A DNA stretch of 64,000 nt from Alicyclobacillus acidiphilus NBRC 100859 (GCF_001544355.1 NZ_BCQI01000013.1:1-64000), one strand, 5' to 3'. Shown: positions 8,609 to 17,910, numbered from the stretch's first letter. Numbers and translations: made by a program. Notes: a model not told the origin generated them from the letters alone.

Positions 8609-9213
8609 CTACGATTGGTAGGCGGGCAGGCCAGACAGCTTGTCATATGTAACAAACGTACAATTCATCGCCAGGGCCGTTTCAATGATATACGGAAGAG
8701 CATCGACGGTCCCTGCGACATGCCCCGCGCAGTGATGGAGAACCACAGCGTTTGAACGCAAATGAGGAATGACGTTCGCGGCGACGCGAGGGCCGGGAAT
8801 CCCAGACCAATCGACCGAATCGACATCCCACAATACCGGAACCATCCCTTGGGATTCGACAACCTGCCTCACCCGTTCGTCGATATCACCGTATGGCGGT
8901 CGAAAGAAAGCCGGCAACTTGCCGATCACGTGTTCAATCGCGGACGACGTCCGCTCGAGTTCCCGTTGCACCTCGTCCGACGTCAATTTGGTCAAGTACG
9001 GATGCGTCCATGTGTGATTACCCACCACGTGCCCCGACGAAGCCATACGTTCCACCCGGTGCGGATAGATCCCCACCTGTTGGCCGATACAAAAAAAGTG
9101 GACGGCACGCCGTAGTGATGGAGAATGTCCAAGACCTGATCCGTGTACCTGTCATCCGGGCCATCATCGAATGTCAACGCAAGAATCGGAACTGCCTCCA
9201 CGTCTTTCACCAT
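8609..9213 (-). pseudogene. Polysaccharide deacetylase (NodB domain) with homopolymer frameshift
   Basis: Two overlapping frames together make one complete NodB deacetylase of about 200 residues. The first gives the catalytic block LALTFDDGPDDRYTDQVLDI and STFF. The second resumes with GQQVGIYPHRVERMASSGH, then the metal block NHTWTHP, the RPPYGD block, VLWDVDSVDW and VVLHHCAG. The break lies at a run of seven A (9091-9097 on the plus strand). Adding one base restores STFFCIGQQVG, the expected order. It may be a true pseudogene, a sequencing error, or slippage on the run. The family removes N- or O-acetyl groups from peptidoglycan or chitin-like polymers. Confidence 0.8.
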
Positions 9214-9320
9214 GATTCTTCCCCTTTCATGATACAGCTCTGGATACGCCGGGCCGGGAGCCGGGCGCAGGAGGCGGGCGAACTGTGCGCCACCACGCGA
9301 TCACGAAGGTCTCGTGAGCC

Positions 9321-9513
9321 AATAAGCGGCCGGGAGACGCTTAAGTGTGTCGAATCATCCGACCTGTGACGAATAAGCTGCCAGGAGACGCTTAAATCAC
9401 TGAAACCGTTCGATCCCGGGGGGCATGAAGGCAAATAGACGTCTCAGCGACGCTTATTTGCCGTAGATCCGGCCATTTTCACGAAATAAGCGTCTGAGGG
9501 CCGCCTATTTGCC
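9321..9513. repeat. Cluster of four REP-like imperfect palindromes
   Basis: Four related inverted-repeat units: 9321-9344 (AATAAGCGGCCGGGAGACGC plus TTAA), 9372-9395 (same with CTGCCAGG), 9430-9462 (GGCAAATAGACGTC...GACGCTTATTTGCC) and 9484-9513 (AAATAAGCGTCTGAGGGCCG...TATTTGCC). Related units occur 50 kb away at 59102-59249, in both places beside a GTGATCGCGAAGG or GATCACGAAGG tract. The whole gap 9214-9778 holds no convincing gene; beyond 9513 I see only GC-rich unannotated sequence. Confidence 0.7.
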
Positions 9514-9778
9514 CGATCGCCCTCGCCAGCCCTCGCGATCGCGCCGCCTCTCCAGCGCCACCGTAACATTGGAATGAAATTCTTCTTTCATCTCTTCAAA
9601 ACCTTTTTGTCTTTACTCTGATGAATGGTGGGGGTGTATAACGGTGTGAAAAGTGGAAATCGAGCGGGCTCTATCGTGGGATCCGATAATCTCAGCAAAA
9701 CGAACGGGGGCCGGGGCCAGTGCGACGCAGCCGAAGCAGTCCCCACACGACCCCGCTGTCGACCCCGCCCCTGCACGC

Positions 9779-10765
9779 CTACGCGTTCTCTACGTAAAAC
9801 CGGCATTCCTCTTCCCATGTCTCCGAGGGTGCCAAGAGTACAAATCCAGACACGTCATCCGGCAGACCTGTGTTGGGTGCGTTGACCATATTGGTCTGTG
9901 GTTCGGGACAGAAGAATTCACCGCCGGCGCCGTCATTCCAAATCATCCAATGGCGGTAGCGCAGTCCCACATCATACACCAGCTTGACGCCAAGCCGTCG
10001 ATCCGTAAGAACCATACGATTATGGCCCTCCACGGGACGCGCGGTGTAGTGATTGTCCATCGGCTCGAAGAACGGACTGATTCCGCCATGCGCGATCCGT
10101 TGTTCTCCCTCGTTCAAAGGCTGGAAGCGCCCCGTCGGAAGTTTTCTGTCACTCAGTTCCCAACGTTCGCCAATCGTCGCAGTGAACACGTAATCGTCCT
10201 TGTCGCTGCCCTCCGCGAATGGTACATTGAGCGCCGTGTGGAAGCCGAGCATGCAAGGCATCGGCCGATCGCTGTGGTTCACGATGCGAACCTGTTGACG
10301 AAGTCCATCCTCGGACAACGCGTACAGGACCGAGATCGAAAAAGCGTGCGGCCAATGCGCGTACATCGGATGCGATTGGTCAATATCTTGCCGGATCTCG
10401 ACAAAGGTTTCCCGACCATCTTCTCCTTGACCCACAACCGGCCATTCCGCTCTATAGAGGAAACCGTGAATGTGGTTATGCGTGGACTCCTCATTGACAG
10501 GAAGCTCGTAGCTTTGGCCAGCTGCCGTGAAACGGCCATCCTCGTAACGGTTTGGCGGAAACAAGATGGGAATCCCAAACCGAATGGGTGAGCGTTCAAA
10601 TCGCTCCATGTCCTCCAACGGTTCCCGAATGAATCGATAGTTCTTGGCGGTGTCGCGAAATGAAACGAGATTGCCGCCCTTTTCGGGCAGCAAAATCGCT
10701 TGATAATCGCCACGGGTCATGGTGAGAGCAGGCACTCCGCCATAAGTGGTTTCTACAACTGGCAT
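9779..10765 (-). CDS. Aldose 1-epimerase family protein
   Basis: 328 residues from ATG 10765. The galactose-mutarotase fold is indicated by GDYQAILLPEKGGNLVSF near the N-terminus, the phosphate/sugar block RFGIPILFPPNRYEDG, the catalytic His in STHNHIHGF, the second His in MLGFHTALNVPF, and the C-terminal WNDGAGGEFFCPEP with the acidic residue. Such enzymes interconvert alpha and beta anomers. It lies directly downstream of a sugar/H+ symporter on the same strand, so it may prepare imported xylose or another aldose for xylA (inference). Confidence 0.85.
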   Translation of the reverse strand: MPVVETTYGGVPALTMTRGDYQAILLPEKGGNLVSFRDTAKNYRFIREPLEDMERFERSPIRFGIPILFPPNRYEDGRFTAAGQSYELPVNEESTHNHIHGFLYRAEWPVVGQGEDGRETFVEIRQDIDQSHPMYAHWPHAFSISVLYALSEDGLRQQVRIVNHSDRPMPCMLGFHTALNVPFAEGSDKDDYVFTATIGERWELSDRKLPTGRFQPLNEGEQRIAHGGISPFFEPMDNHYTARPVEGHNRMVLTDRRLGVKLVYDVGLRYRHWMIWNDGAGGEFFCPEPQTNMVNAPNTGLPDDVSGFVLLAPSETWEEECRFYVENA

Positions 10766-10820
10766 CGAAACATCACACCCCTTCGGGTCTATATGCAACG
10801 CGTTCGTTGAACAGTCCGAT

Positions 10821-12164
10821 TTAGGTTTCAGAAACTCTGCTTCGGAGGTCAAACTCGATTTGCTCCAAGCTCCTGCCCTTCGTCTCGGTCACCTTGCCAA
10901 TGACGAAGATGAGCGCCAGTATTCCCATCGCGCCGTAAATGATGAACACTGTGCTAATACCGAGCGCATCCAGCATCGCGGGAAATGTCAACGAGACAAC
11001 GAGGTTCGCCGCCCAATTGGCAACCGCGCCGATGCCCATACCAACGCCGCGAATTCCCAGTGGGAAAATCTCTGACAACATGACCCAAACGACGGGACCC
11101 CAACTGATAGAGAAGAAGAAGATATAGACAGCGAGACAGATCAGCGTCAGCCAACCCGTAGCAGCGGACTTGCCAAGGGCCGCGTTCGCAATGCCCAACA
11201 CAAACAACGACAAGGACATCCCAATACTGCCGGCGACCAGGAGTGGTTTGCGACCGACGCGATCGATCAATCGAACCGCGATCAACGTCATGATCACCTG
11301 CACACTTCCGATACCGACCGTTCCAAGGATCGCGGCCGCAGAGCCAAGGCCAACTTCGGTAAACGTCGTCGGCGCATAGTAGATGACCGTGTTACAACCG
11401 ATAATTTGCTGGAACACAGCCAGACCAATGGCCAACCAGATGGCCGGACGCACCCATTTTGCTTTGACCTCTTGCCAACCGCCTTGTTCGAGTTCGTTCG
11501 TCCGCTTGATGTCACTCAGTTCCTCTTCGACGCCCTCGCCTTTGCGCAAGTGGTTGAGTACTTGGCGCGCCTCTTGTTCATTGCCATGCTTCAACAACCA
11601 ACGCGGACTTTCCGGAAGAAAGAGCATACCGATAAAAAGGATGGCGCCTGGAACAAAGGCCAGTCCCAGCATCCACCGCCACGCCTGAGACGGTGTGAAG
11701 ACATAGTTGATGATGTACGCCAGCAGAATACCGATGGTAATCATGAGCTGGTTCAAGCTGGACAATGCGCCACGAATGCGAGTCGGGGCCATTTCGGCGA
11801 GATACATCGGCACCATGGTCGAAGCAGTACCGACTGCAACGCCCAAGACAATACGGAAAAAGACCAACACACCGGTGCTCGGCGACAAAGCCGAACCGAT
11901 GGCGCCGATACAGAAAATGAGAGCTGCGGCGAGCACGACTTTCTTTCTGCCGAGTCTGTCCGTCAGCGGCCCGCTGATTGCGGAACCGATAATGGCGCCA
12001 ATGAGGATAGCGCTTACCACAATCCCCTGGCCAAAAGCCTGCAAGTGAAGCGTTTTCCGAATAAACAGAATCGCACCTGAAATGACGCCTGTGTCGTAAC
12101 CAAACAACAAGCCGCCAAGAGCGCCAAAGAAGTAAATCACCGAGTTGCTGATTCTAAGGTTCAA
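10821..12164 (-). CDS. Sugar:H+ symporter, MFS SP family (XylE/AraE type)
   Basis: 447 residues, 12 TM. The start is TTG at 12164, 8 nt after GAGGAGG. Sugar porter signatures are visible: GYDTGVISGAILF in helix 1, GPLTDRLGRKKVV (motif A), PMYLAEMAPTRIRGAL, LPESPRWL after helix 6, QQIIGCNTVIYYAP in helix 7 and RLIDRVGRKPLL. It brings aldoses in with protons at the membrane. Its place between xylA and the aldose epimerase on one strand suggests xylose or arabinose as substrate (inference). Confidence 0.9.
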   Translation of the reverse strand: MNLRISNSVIYFFGALGGLLFGYDTGVISGAILFIRKTLHLQAFGQGIVVSAILIGAIIGSAISGPLTDRLGRKKVVLAAALIFCIGAIGSALSPSTGVLVFFRIVLGVAVGTASTMVPMYLAEMAPTRIRGALSSLNQLMITIGILLAYIINYVFTPSQAWRWMLGLAFVPGAILFIGMLFLPESPRWLLKHGNEQEARQVLNHLRKGEGVEEELSDIKRTNELEQGGWQEVKAKWVRPAIWLAIGLAVFQQIIGCNTVIYYAPTTFTEVGLGSAAAILGTVGIGSVQVIMTLIAVRLIDRVGRKPLLVAGSIGMSLSLFVLGIANAALGKSAATGWLTLICLAVYIFFFSISWGPVVWVMLSEIFPLGIRGVGMGIGAVANWAANLVVSLTFPAMLDALGISTVFIIYGAMGILALIFVIGKVTETKGRSLEQIEFDLRSRVSET

Positions 12165-12525
12165 AGGGTGTTCCTCCTCACTCGAAGCACACATCAGCGT
12201 TCGCCCAAGTCATTAGGTTTTTTCCCAAACACTTGAATAGACGTTTGCAAATAAAACGCCGCAAACCCTGCGAACGCTGGTTGTGAACTTATATCTAGCA
12301 GAATCTCCGAATTTATATTTATCTGTATGTTTCTACCACGTGCCGCTGACGTCGACTCGAATGCGAGCGGCGCACGCGGACGGTATATCCGGGTATGTCC
12401 CTGTGCCAACGGCTGCACGTGTAGAGTGTTCCCTGCGATGTCTGCCCGTCATTCCAAAAAAGACTGCCCGTTCCAACGAATTTACAATGAGGCGTCCGAT
12501 CGCCGACGTGATTTCGCCAGTGACT
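12165..12525. other. Intergenic gap upstream of the sugar porter
   Basis: 361 bp without an intact gene. The part next to 12526 follows the vestigial xylB and may be further decayed kinase sequence, but no kinase motif is readable. No clear promoter was identified for the porter. Confidence 0.5.
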
Positions 12526-12642
12526 TCAATCGATTCGTACACCGTAGACAGCCAATTCATCGGGATCGGCGCCAATCAGCACGGCTTTCACACCGGACGT
12601 GCCGACGTCAATCCGGAAAAAGCCTGCTGCCTCTGATGTCAT
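12526..12642 (-). pseudogene. xylB: Vestigial xylulokinase (xylB) N-terminus
   Basis: A 38-codon ORF begins at ATG 12642, six bases after the xylA stop, where xylB is expected. It reads FRIDVGTSGVKAVLIGADPD, the first phosphate motif of FGGY sugar kinases (IGIDVGTSGVKAVLID type), and then meets TGA. No further kinase blocks are readable before the sugar porter. I infer that xylB was deleted and only its first exon-like scrap remains. Xylulose phosphorylation would need a kinase elsewhere in the genome. Confidence 0.7.
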
Positions 12643-12647
12643 CGAAA

Positions 12648-13964
12648 TCATTCCACTTCAAGCAAGTATTGATTCAACTTCGCCAACAACACTTCCTGAC
12701 GGCCAGACTTCGCCATCGAAACCGGCTTGTCGATCACGTACTCTTCCAAAGAGGCGAGGGTCGCCTTACCATCGACGATGTCTTTGCCGATACCGGTCGT
12801 GTAACTTTGGTAGCGCTCCGCGATCGCGTCTTCGAACACGCGGTCTTCCAACAGCTTGGCAGCGACCTTCAGCCCGCGAGCGAAGCTGTCCATACCAACG
12901 ATATGGGAGTAGAAGAGATCTTCCGGCGTCATCGAAGCGCGACGAACCTTGGCGTCAAAGTTCAGGCCGCCCGAGTGAAGCCCGCCGTTCAACAGAATCT
13001 CGTACATCGCCAAGGTCGTGTCGTAAAGATTCGTCGGGAACTCGTCCGTATCCCAGCCAAGCAGCGGATCGCCTTGGTTTGCGTCGACAGAACCCAGCAT
13101 GCCGTGGATCCTGCTGACACGAAGTTCATGCTGGAAGGTATGTCCTGCAAGCGTCGCATGGTTCGCTTCGATGTTGAGCTTGAACCGATCCGCCAAACCA
13201 TAGGTTTGCAAGAACGAGATAGTCGTCGCCGCGTCGAAATCGTATTGGTGCTTGGTCGGTTCTTTTGGCTTAGGCTCAATCAAGAATTGGCCTTTAAAGC
13301 CGATCTCGTCGGCATAGTCGCAAGCCATATGAAGCAGACGCGCTTGGTTGTCCAGTTCCAGCTTCATGTCGGTGTTCAACAACGTCTCGTAACCTTCGCG
13401 GCCGCCCCAGAACACGTAGCTTTCGGATCCGACCTCAAGCGCGATTTCAAGGCTCTTTTTCACCTGCGCGGCAGAGAAAGCGAATACATCCGCATCCGGC
13501 GAAGTAGCGGCACCATGCGCGAAACGAGGATTCGAAAACATGTTTTGCGTGTTCCACAGCACTTTTACACCCGAAGTTTTCATGTAGTCCTTGATCATCG
13601 ACACAATCACGTCGAGATTGCGGTTGGTTTCCCGAAGTGTGTCGGCCTCCGGAGCGATGTCGCGATCGTGGAAGCAGAAATACTGAACGCCCAATTTGTC
13701 AAAGAATTCGAAAGCGGCTTCAACGCGCTTCTTCGCAAGATCGAGACCCGTGTATCCGTCCCACGGACGAATCATGTTTGCGAGACCGAACGGATCGCTG
13801 CCAGGCAACGTGAACGTATGCCAATAGCTCACCGCAAAGCGAAGCTGCTCAGCCATCGTTTTACCCAGGACGATTTCCTCGGGATTGTAGTACTTGAATG
13901 CGAGCGCATTCGTAGACTTGTTTCCTTCGTAGCGAATTTTACTCACTTCTGGAAAATACGCCAT
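12648..13964 (-). CDS. xylA: Xylose isomerase
   Basis: 438 residues, the length of class II xylose isomerases. It converts D-xylose to D-xylulose in the cytoplasm with two divalent metals. Motifs: FAVSYWHTF near the N-terminus, [12 protein letters not shown] (catalytic His and Asp), [34 protein letters not shown] (metal Glu and Lys), [14 protein letters not shown] and [10 protein letters not shown] (metal ligands). The start is ATG 13964 behind AAAGGTG. A xylO-like palindrome sits just upstream. The next gene should be xylB, but only a remnant is present. Confidence 0.97.
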   Translation of the reverse strand: MAYFPEVSKIRYEGNKSTNALAFKYYNPEEIVLGKTMAEQLRFAVSYWHTFTLPGSDPFGLANMIRPWDGYTGLDLAKKRVEAAFEFFDKLGVQYFCFHDRDIAPEADTLRETNRNLDVIVSMIKDYMKTSGVKVLWNTQNMFSNPRFAHGAATSPDADVFAFSAAQVKKSLEIALEVGSESYVFWGGREGYETLLNTDMKLELDNQARLLHMACDYADEIGFKGQFLIEPKPKEPTKHQYDFDAATTISFLQTYGLADRFKLNIEANHATLAGHTFQHELRVSRIHGMLGSVDANQGDPLLGWDTDEFPTNLYDTTLAMYEILLNGGLHSGGLNFDAKVRRASMTPEDLFYSHIVGMDSFARGLKVAAKLLEDRVFEDAIAERYQSYTTGIGKDIVDGKATLASLEEYVIDKPVSMAKSGRQEVLLAKLNQYLLEVE

Positions 13965-13987
13965 GTCCATCACCTTTCGGCCTATTG

Positions 13988-14002
13988 GTTTGTTCAACAA
14001 AC
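13988..14002 (-). promoter_or_regulatory. xylO-like operator and promoter of xylA
   Basis: GTTTGTTCAACAAAC is a perfect 7+7 palindrome 23 bp before the xylA start, with a further AACAAAC half site at about 14014-14020. On the minus strand TTGAAT, 17 bp and TACCAT upstream could be -35/-10, which places the palindrome at the transcription start. The half site equals the one in front of the ROK repressor gene at 28973-28999 and resembles Bacillus xylO. Confidence 0.75.
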
Positions 14003-14109
14003 TTAACTTATGGTAACAAACATAGGGACACAATTCAACGTGATCTTTCCGCTTTCGTTGGCTGAATTGGTGGATATCGTCGAAATTGAACCATAATGGA
14101 CCATAAAAA

Positions 14110-14137
14110 CCGGAAGGCCTGTTTGATAGCCTTCCGG
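14110..14137 (-). terminator. Rho-independent terminator of the 14196 MFS gene
   Basis: Minus strand: CCGGAAGGC and GCCTTCCGG form a 9-bp stem with a 10-nt loop, followed by TTTTTAT. It lies 59 bp after the transporter stop and separates it from xylA. Confidence 0.85.
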
Positions 14138-14195
14138 AAAACACCGTTCAATTTGTATGGAACGTAAACAAATGCAAAGATAGCTCCATGGACAC

Positions 14196-15617
14196 TCATC
14201 CGCGATCTTTGACCCGACTCAACGACAGCTTGTCGTTCGGAACGACGGACGTCGCCAACTCGAGTTGCTTGTTCGATGTCTCTCGGCCAAAGAACAGGAA
14301 AGGCAAACTGAAAGCGATAAGGACGATGGCAATGGCAAAGAAAATCGTTTCGTTGCTCCATACCTTCAGAAGCGTCGGAATGAAGTATGTGGTGACCACG
14401 CCACTGAGTCCCCGGGCGATCATTTCATTGATATAGACGCCGCGTCCACGCAAATCTGTTGGATATTGTTCCGCGACGCACAGTTTCGATACGGGGAAAA
14501 TACCCAATCCAAAAAACGCGGTCAAAAAGCCTGCAAGAAACACGCTCCAGGTGGCCGACGTGAAAGCGAACAACAGACAGCCGACAGTCGCCAATGCCAC
14601 ATACCAAGACAAAATGTTTTTGCGGCCATAGTGATCGGACAAATGCCCCTGGACAATCGAACCCACGCCGGCCAACAACATCATCAGCCCGGTGTAGAGG
14701 ATCGAGTTCGACGTCGCGAAGCCCCGCGCAATCAAGAGCGTCGGTCCAAACACCTGCAATACATAGAACAACAGGAGCGCCGCAGTGAGATGAAGCACCA
14801 CCATGATCGTGCGCCCCAGCAGCGGCTGGCGCAGCAGCGCGAGCACCGTATCGAGCAACGCGTGCGGCGTCGCTTCGAGCGATGCCTGAATGGCGTCGTC
14901 GTGCAGCGACTCATCGTGCGGCAGGGAGGCTTGATTTTCCAGTCGTTCAACCATGTGGCGAACGCGATCGATCTTCCCTTTCTCCAACAGGTAGCGCGGC
15001 GATTCCGGCAGGAAGAAGTAGATTGGAATCAACATCAGCAGCGGAATGCCGCCGAGCAAAAACGGAACGCGCCATGCGAAATCGGGTGAATATGCGTGCA
15101 GAGCCCACAGCGAGACGACGCTGGGTACGATGTACGCCGCGGTCAGGATCCCGTTGGCATAGCCGACACTGATGGCGCGCCGCGACCGCCCTGTGAATTC
15201 GGACAAAATCAGGTACGGCATGGGCAGTACCGCACCTTCGCCGACACCCGCCAACAGACGGATGGCAAACAAGGACCAAACATTGGCGACAAGTGCCCCA
15301 ATGATGGTGAGCACTGAAAACCACAAAATCCCAAGCAGCACAACCCTTCGTCTGCCATACCGGTCCGCGATGACGCCCGACGGGATCATCCCAATCACGA
15401 CACCCAAGGTAGACGCAATGGCCAGCAGTCCGGTTTGAGACGCAGACAACTTCCATGATTTTTCCAGTGTGGACAGAACCGGTCCAACAATACCGATATC
15501 GAACGCCTCGGCGAGCCAAACCAAAGATAGAAGCGCAATGAGAGCAACGATGCCTCGCGTGATCGGGATTCGGTCCAAACGCGTAAGTAGGTTGACTTCG
15601 GACGTATTCGTCATCAT
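14196..15617 (-). CDS. MFS transporter, metabolite/sugar:H+ symporter type
   Basis: 473 residues, about 12 TM, from ATG 15617 with AAGGAGG at 6-nt spacing. Motif A is SGVIADRYGRRRVVLL, helix 1 carries LAEAFDIGIVGPV, the central loop has FFLPESPRYLLEKGK, and the second half has GHLSDHYGRKNILSW. The PESPRYL loop is typical of the sugar-porter and aromatic-acid symporter branches of MFS. The substrate is not deducible. It precedes xylA on the same strand but is separated from it by its own terminator. Confidence 0.85.
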   Translation of the reverse strand: MMTNTSEVNLLTRLDRIPITRGIVALIALLSLVWLAEAFDIGIVGPVLSTLEKSWKLSASQTGLLAIASTLGVVIGMIPSGVIADRYGRRRVVLLGILWFSVLTIIGALVANVWSLFAIRLLAGVGEGAVLPMPYLILSEFTGRSRRAISVGYANGILTAAYIVPSVVSLWALHAYSPDFAWRVPFLLGGIPLLMLIPIYFFLPESPRYLLEKGKIDRVRHMVERLENQASLPHDESLHDDAIQASLEATPHALLDTVLALLRQPLLGRTIMVVLHLTAALLLFYVLQVFGPTLLIARGFATSNSILYTGLMMLLAGVGSIVQGHLSDHYGRKNILSWYVALATVGCLLFAFTSATWSVFLAGFLTAFFGLGIFPVSKLCVAEQYPTDLRGRGVYINEMIARGLSGVVTTYFIPTLLKVWSNETIFFAIAIVLIAFSLPFLFFGRETSNKQLELATSVVPNDKLSLSRVKDRG

Positions 15618-15665
15618 GCTTGTCCTCCTTGACAATGAACGACACACCGTACAGCCGCACATGCA

Positions 15666-16451
15666 TCAGAGTTCATGTACGGTGATTTCACTTCGCACCA
15701 AGAATCGAAAATTCACACCGCTCTGTCCGATTCCTTTCGATATGTAAAATGTCCCCTTGTCCGAATGATGCAGTCCCTGGTATACGCCAGACGCGGCGAG
15801 AGGACCCATCGGCTGAAGATAAAAGATGCCCGGCAGCGCGAATTGCTTGCCGTGAAAGTGCCCTGCAATGAGGTAGTCGTACCGGGTCCTGATGGCCAGC
15901 GTGATCGTCGGATCATGCGTAATGATTAATGTTGGTTTACCCGTTTCAACGTGTTTGAATGCCTCATCTTCATCGTGGTGACGCGTGCAATAGTCGTCGA
16001 TCCCGACGATTTGCAAGCGTTCCAGCGAGACGCTCTCGTTTCGCAGCACACGAACGCCAAAGGATTCGAGCAATTCCACAAGGGCGTGAGGGTTCTTCAG
16101 CCGATAGTCATGGTTGCCCAGGACCGCAAAGGTTGGCACATGAAACTCTTGGATCATACGGAGAAATGGAACGAGACGCAACATCGCGGCTTCAGTGTCG
16201 AGGAAGTCTCCCGTCAAACAGATAATGTCCGGCTGTTCCGAGCGGATCGCGTTGGCCAACGTCGATTTGCGTATTCGGTTTCGTTCAATATGAATGTCGC
16301 TGATTTGAACGATCTTGCAGCGCGCACCGAGTGGAACACGCATACGCTCCACTTTTAACCACTGCGTTGGCAACACACTCGACAGATAAAAACCAATGAC
16401 CGCCAGCGCCAGCCCACAAGCCACAACGCCCAAGATGGAGAAACTGGTCAC
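15666..16451 (-). CDS. Membrane-anchored metallophosphoesterase (YkuE-like)
   Basis: 261 residues with an N-terminal membrane anchor (about 5-25), then a calcineurin-type phosphoesterase domain: ISDIHIER, LTGDFLDTEA, VLGNHDY, LIITHDP and AGHFHGKQ, the full dinuclear metal set (D-x-H, GDxxD, GNHD/E, H, GHxH). The active site should lie outside the membrane, as in YkuE-type proteins. Translation starts at GTG 16451 after GAGGTG. The physiological substrate is unknown. It sits 48 bp upstream of the MFS gene on the same strand. Confidence 0.85.
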   Translation of the reverse strand: MTSFSILGVVACGLALAVIGFYLSSVLPTQWLKVERMRVPLGARCKIVQISDIHIERNRIRKSTLANAIRSEQPDIICLTGDFLDTEAAMLRLVPFLRMIQEFHVPTFAVLGNHDYRLKNPHALVELLESFGVRVLRNESVSLERLQIVGIDDYCTRHHDEDEAFKHVETGKPTLIITHDPTITLAIRTRYDYLIAGHFHGKQFALPGIFYLQPMGPLAASGVYQGLHHSDKGTFYISKGIGQSGVNFRFLVRSEITVHEL

Positions 16452-16506
16452 AACAACACCTCATGTTCCCTGGGAAATGACCGGTCATTTCGCCAATGGT
16501 TTTTTC

Positions 16507-17382
16507 TTATCTCCGTCCCCCCCATCTTACACCGTTACAGTCCTTGACGAGCTTCCATGGACAACGATCCGGACAGCGATCACAGATATGCGCCCGCCCC
16601 TCGAACAGACGCAGCACGGTTTCCGAAAAACTCGGCCACTGCGCGTCCGGGTTCAAATCATGGATGACGATGTTGCGCGGCGATCTCGTGATCAACGTCG
16701 TCATCGCGCTGTCTTCCTCGTCGACATCCGCTGAATCGTCGTCAGCTTCACTGACCAGATCAATCCAAGGATTGTCGATGACGGCGCCGTTTCGATCCGC
16801 CAAATACACGTGATCTGGCGTGCAAAACACGTGCAATTCCTCATCATAGAGCGGCTGCTTCTCCAAAATGGAACGCAGCCCCGCAACAGCGCGCTCAAAC
16901 TCCAATTCTCTCGCCTGGCGGCGAAGTTGAGCCTCCACCACTTCGCGCAATACAGATGTCAGCGGACGAAGTCGAAAATGCCCAAAACCGTCCACTGACA
17001 AGCGATGATTGACGGCAATGATGCCATACAGCGATCGCCTGCTGCGCTCCAGCCAGTTCGCGTAGCGATAACCCTCGGCGATGTCCGCCCCTCGCCGCCA
17101 CTCGTTGACAACCTTGCACACGCACGCCCTCACGTCGGCATTGGTCAGCCTCGTCGGGGCATCGGTTTGCTCCGCGATGAGTTTTTCGGGAAGCCACGAG
17201 ACAAGCAAAAATTCAGCCAGACGCTCCGCGAGGCATGCCAATTCGTCATTTGGGCAACGCACGAAGACAATCTGCTTCTCCTCATACACTTGCACGTTCG
17301 TTACGTATGGGCATGCCTTGCATTGGGTCACTAAGGCTGGGAACGCGAAACTCGACGTCAAAACCAGACTCGCCACGTTCAC
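16507..17382 (-). CDS. Second YtxC-like protein
   Basis: About 291 residues, a diverged paralogue of the protein at 5939-6826. Shared blocks are LSVDGFGHFRLRPL, LRSILEKQPLYDEELHVFC, LITRSPRNIVIHDLNPDAQW and a Cys-rich end (RAHICDRCPDRCPW). The start is most likely GTG 17382, preceded by AGAGG. The N-terminal half differs strongly between the two (here VLTSSFAFPALVTQCKAC, with two extra Cys). It stands alone, away from thrS. Its function is unknown; the spore-former distribution suggests a sporulation role (family knowledge). Confidence 0.75.
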   Translation of the reverse strand: MNVASLVLTSSFAFPALVTQCKACPYVTNVQVYEEKQIVFVRCPNDELACLAERLAEFLLVSWLPEKLIAEQTDAPTRLTNADVRACVCKVVNEWRRGADIAEGYRYANWLERSRRSLYGIIAVNHRLSVDGFGHFRLRPLTSVLREVVEAQLRRQARELEFERAVAGLRSILEKQPLYDEELHVFCTPDHVYLADRNGAVIDNPWIDLVSEADDDSADVDEEDSAMTTLITRSPRNIVIHDLNPDAQWPSFSETVLRLFEGRAHICDRCPDRCPWKLVKDCNGVRWGGRR

Positions 17383-17475
17383 CAGTCCTCTCGCGAAGAT
17401 TTGTGTTACAGACTGGTGTAGCTTACACGTTGCCACGCATGACCTGTATAGGCGTGTGCGGGAACCCGCGCAAAA

Positions 17476-17910
17476 TTACGCTCGTGCCAAGGTCGGCAGC
17501 GATGCGATGCGCGTCCACAACTCCGGCGATGCTTTTTGCAGGTTCACGGGCTGTATCACACCATGCTTCACGAACGCATGTCTGGTCGATCCGCGCGCAC
17601 TCAGACTGCCGTCTGACTTCAATACATCGTACTCGAAGTGAAGCCTTGTCCGACTGCACTCGACGAGCTTCGCGACAATCTCGATATGCTCTTCCGCGCG
17701 GAGAGGCAAGATGTATTTGCAAGCGACATCCGTGACGACAATGGTGATGCCGGTATCGTGAAATTCTCTCATGTACTGAATGCCGTGCTCCGCGAGGAAG
17801 TGCATTCGAGCAACGGAAAACCAGTCTATAAAAGACGGATGGTAGACAATACCTGCGGGATCGCATTCGCCCCACCGCACTTCAAGACGTGTCGAAACAG
17901 TTTCGGCCAT
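17476..17910 (-). CDS. Acyl-CoA thioesterase, 4-hydroxybenzoyl-CoA thioesterase (hotdog) family
   Basis: 144 residues, a single hotdog domain. The active-site block VRWGECDPAGIVYHPSFIDW contains the Asp and the Y-H pattern of the YbgC/4HBT group. It hydrolyses acyl- or aroyl-CoA thioesters in the cytoplasm. ATG 17910 lies 7 nt behind GGAGG. No catabolic partner genes are adjacent, so the substrate is open. Confidence 0.88.
   Translation of the reverse strand: MAETVSTRLEVRWGECDPAGIVYHPSFIDWFSVARMHFLAEHGIQYMREFHDTGITIVVTDVACKYILPLRAEEHIEIVAKLVECSRTRLHFEYDVLKSDGSLSARGSTRHAFVKHGVIQPVNLQKASPELWTRIASLPTLARA

Noticed and set aside
9039-9550. Possible CRISPR array in the repeat-rich gap
   Set aside because: Units are imperfect palindromes with irregular spacing and related, not unique, spacers; no cas genes are present.
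9588-9818. Small Arg-rich minus-strand frame next to the aldose epimerase
   Set aside because: Low-complexity, no ribosome site, overlaps the epimerase end and continues into repeat-like GC-rich DNA.
12327-14006. 559-codon open frame on the plus strand opposite xylA
   Set aside because: It mirrors the xylA coding strand, is Arg/Val/His-rich with no domain or ribosome site, and is explained by codon bias of the real gene.
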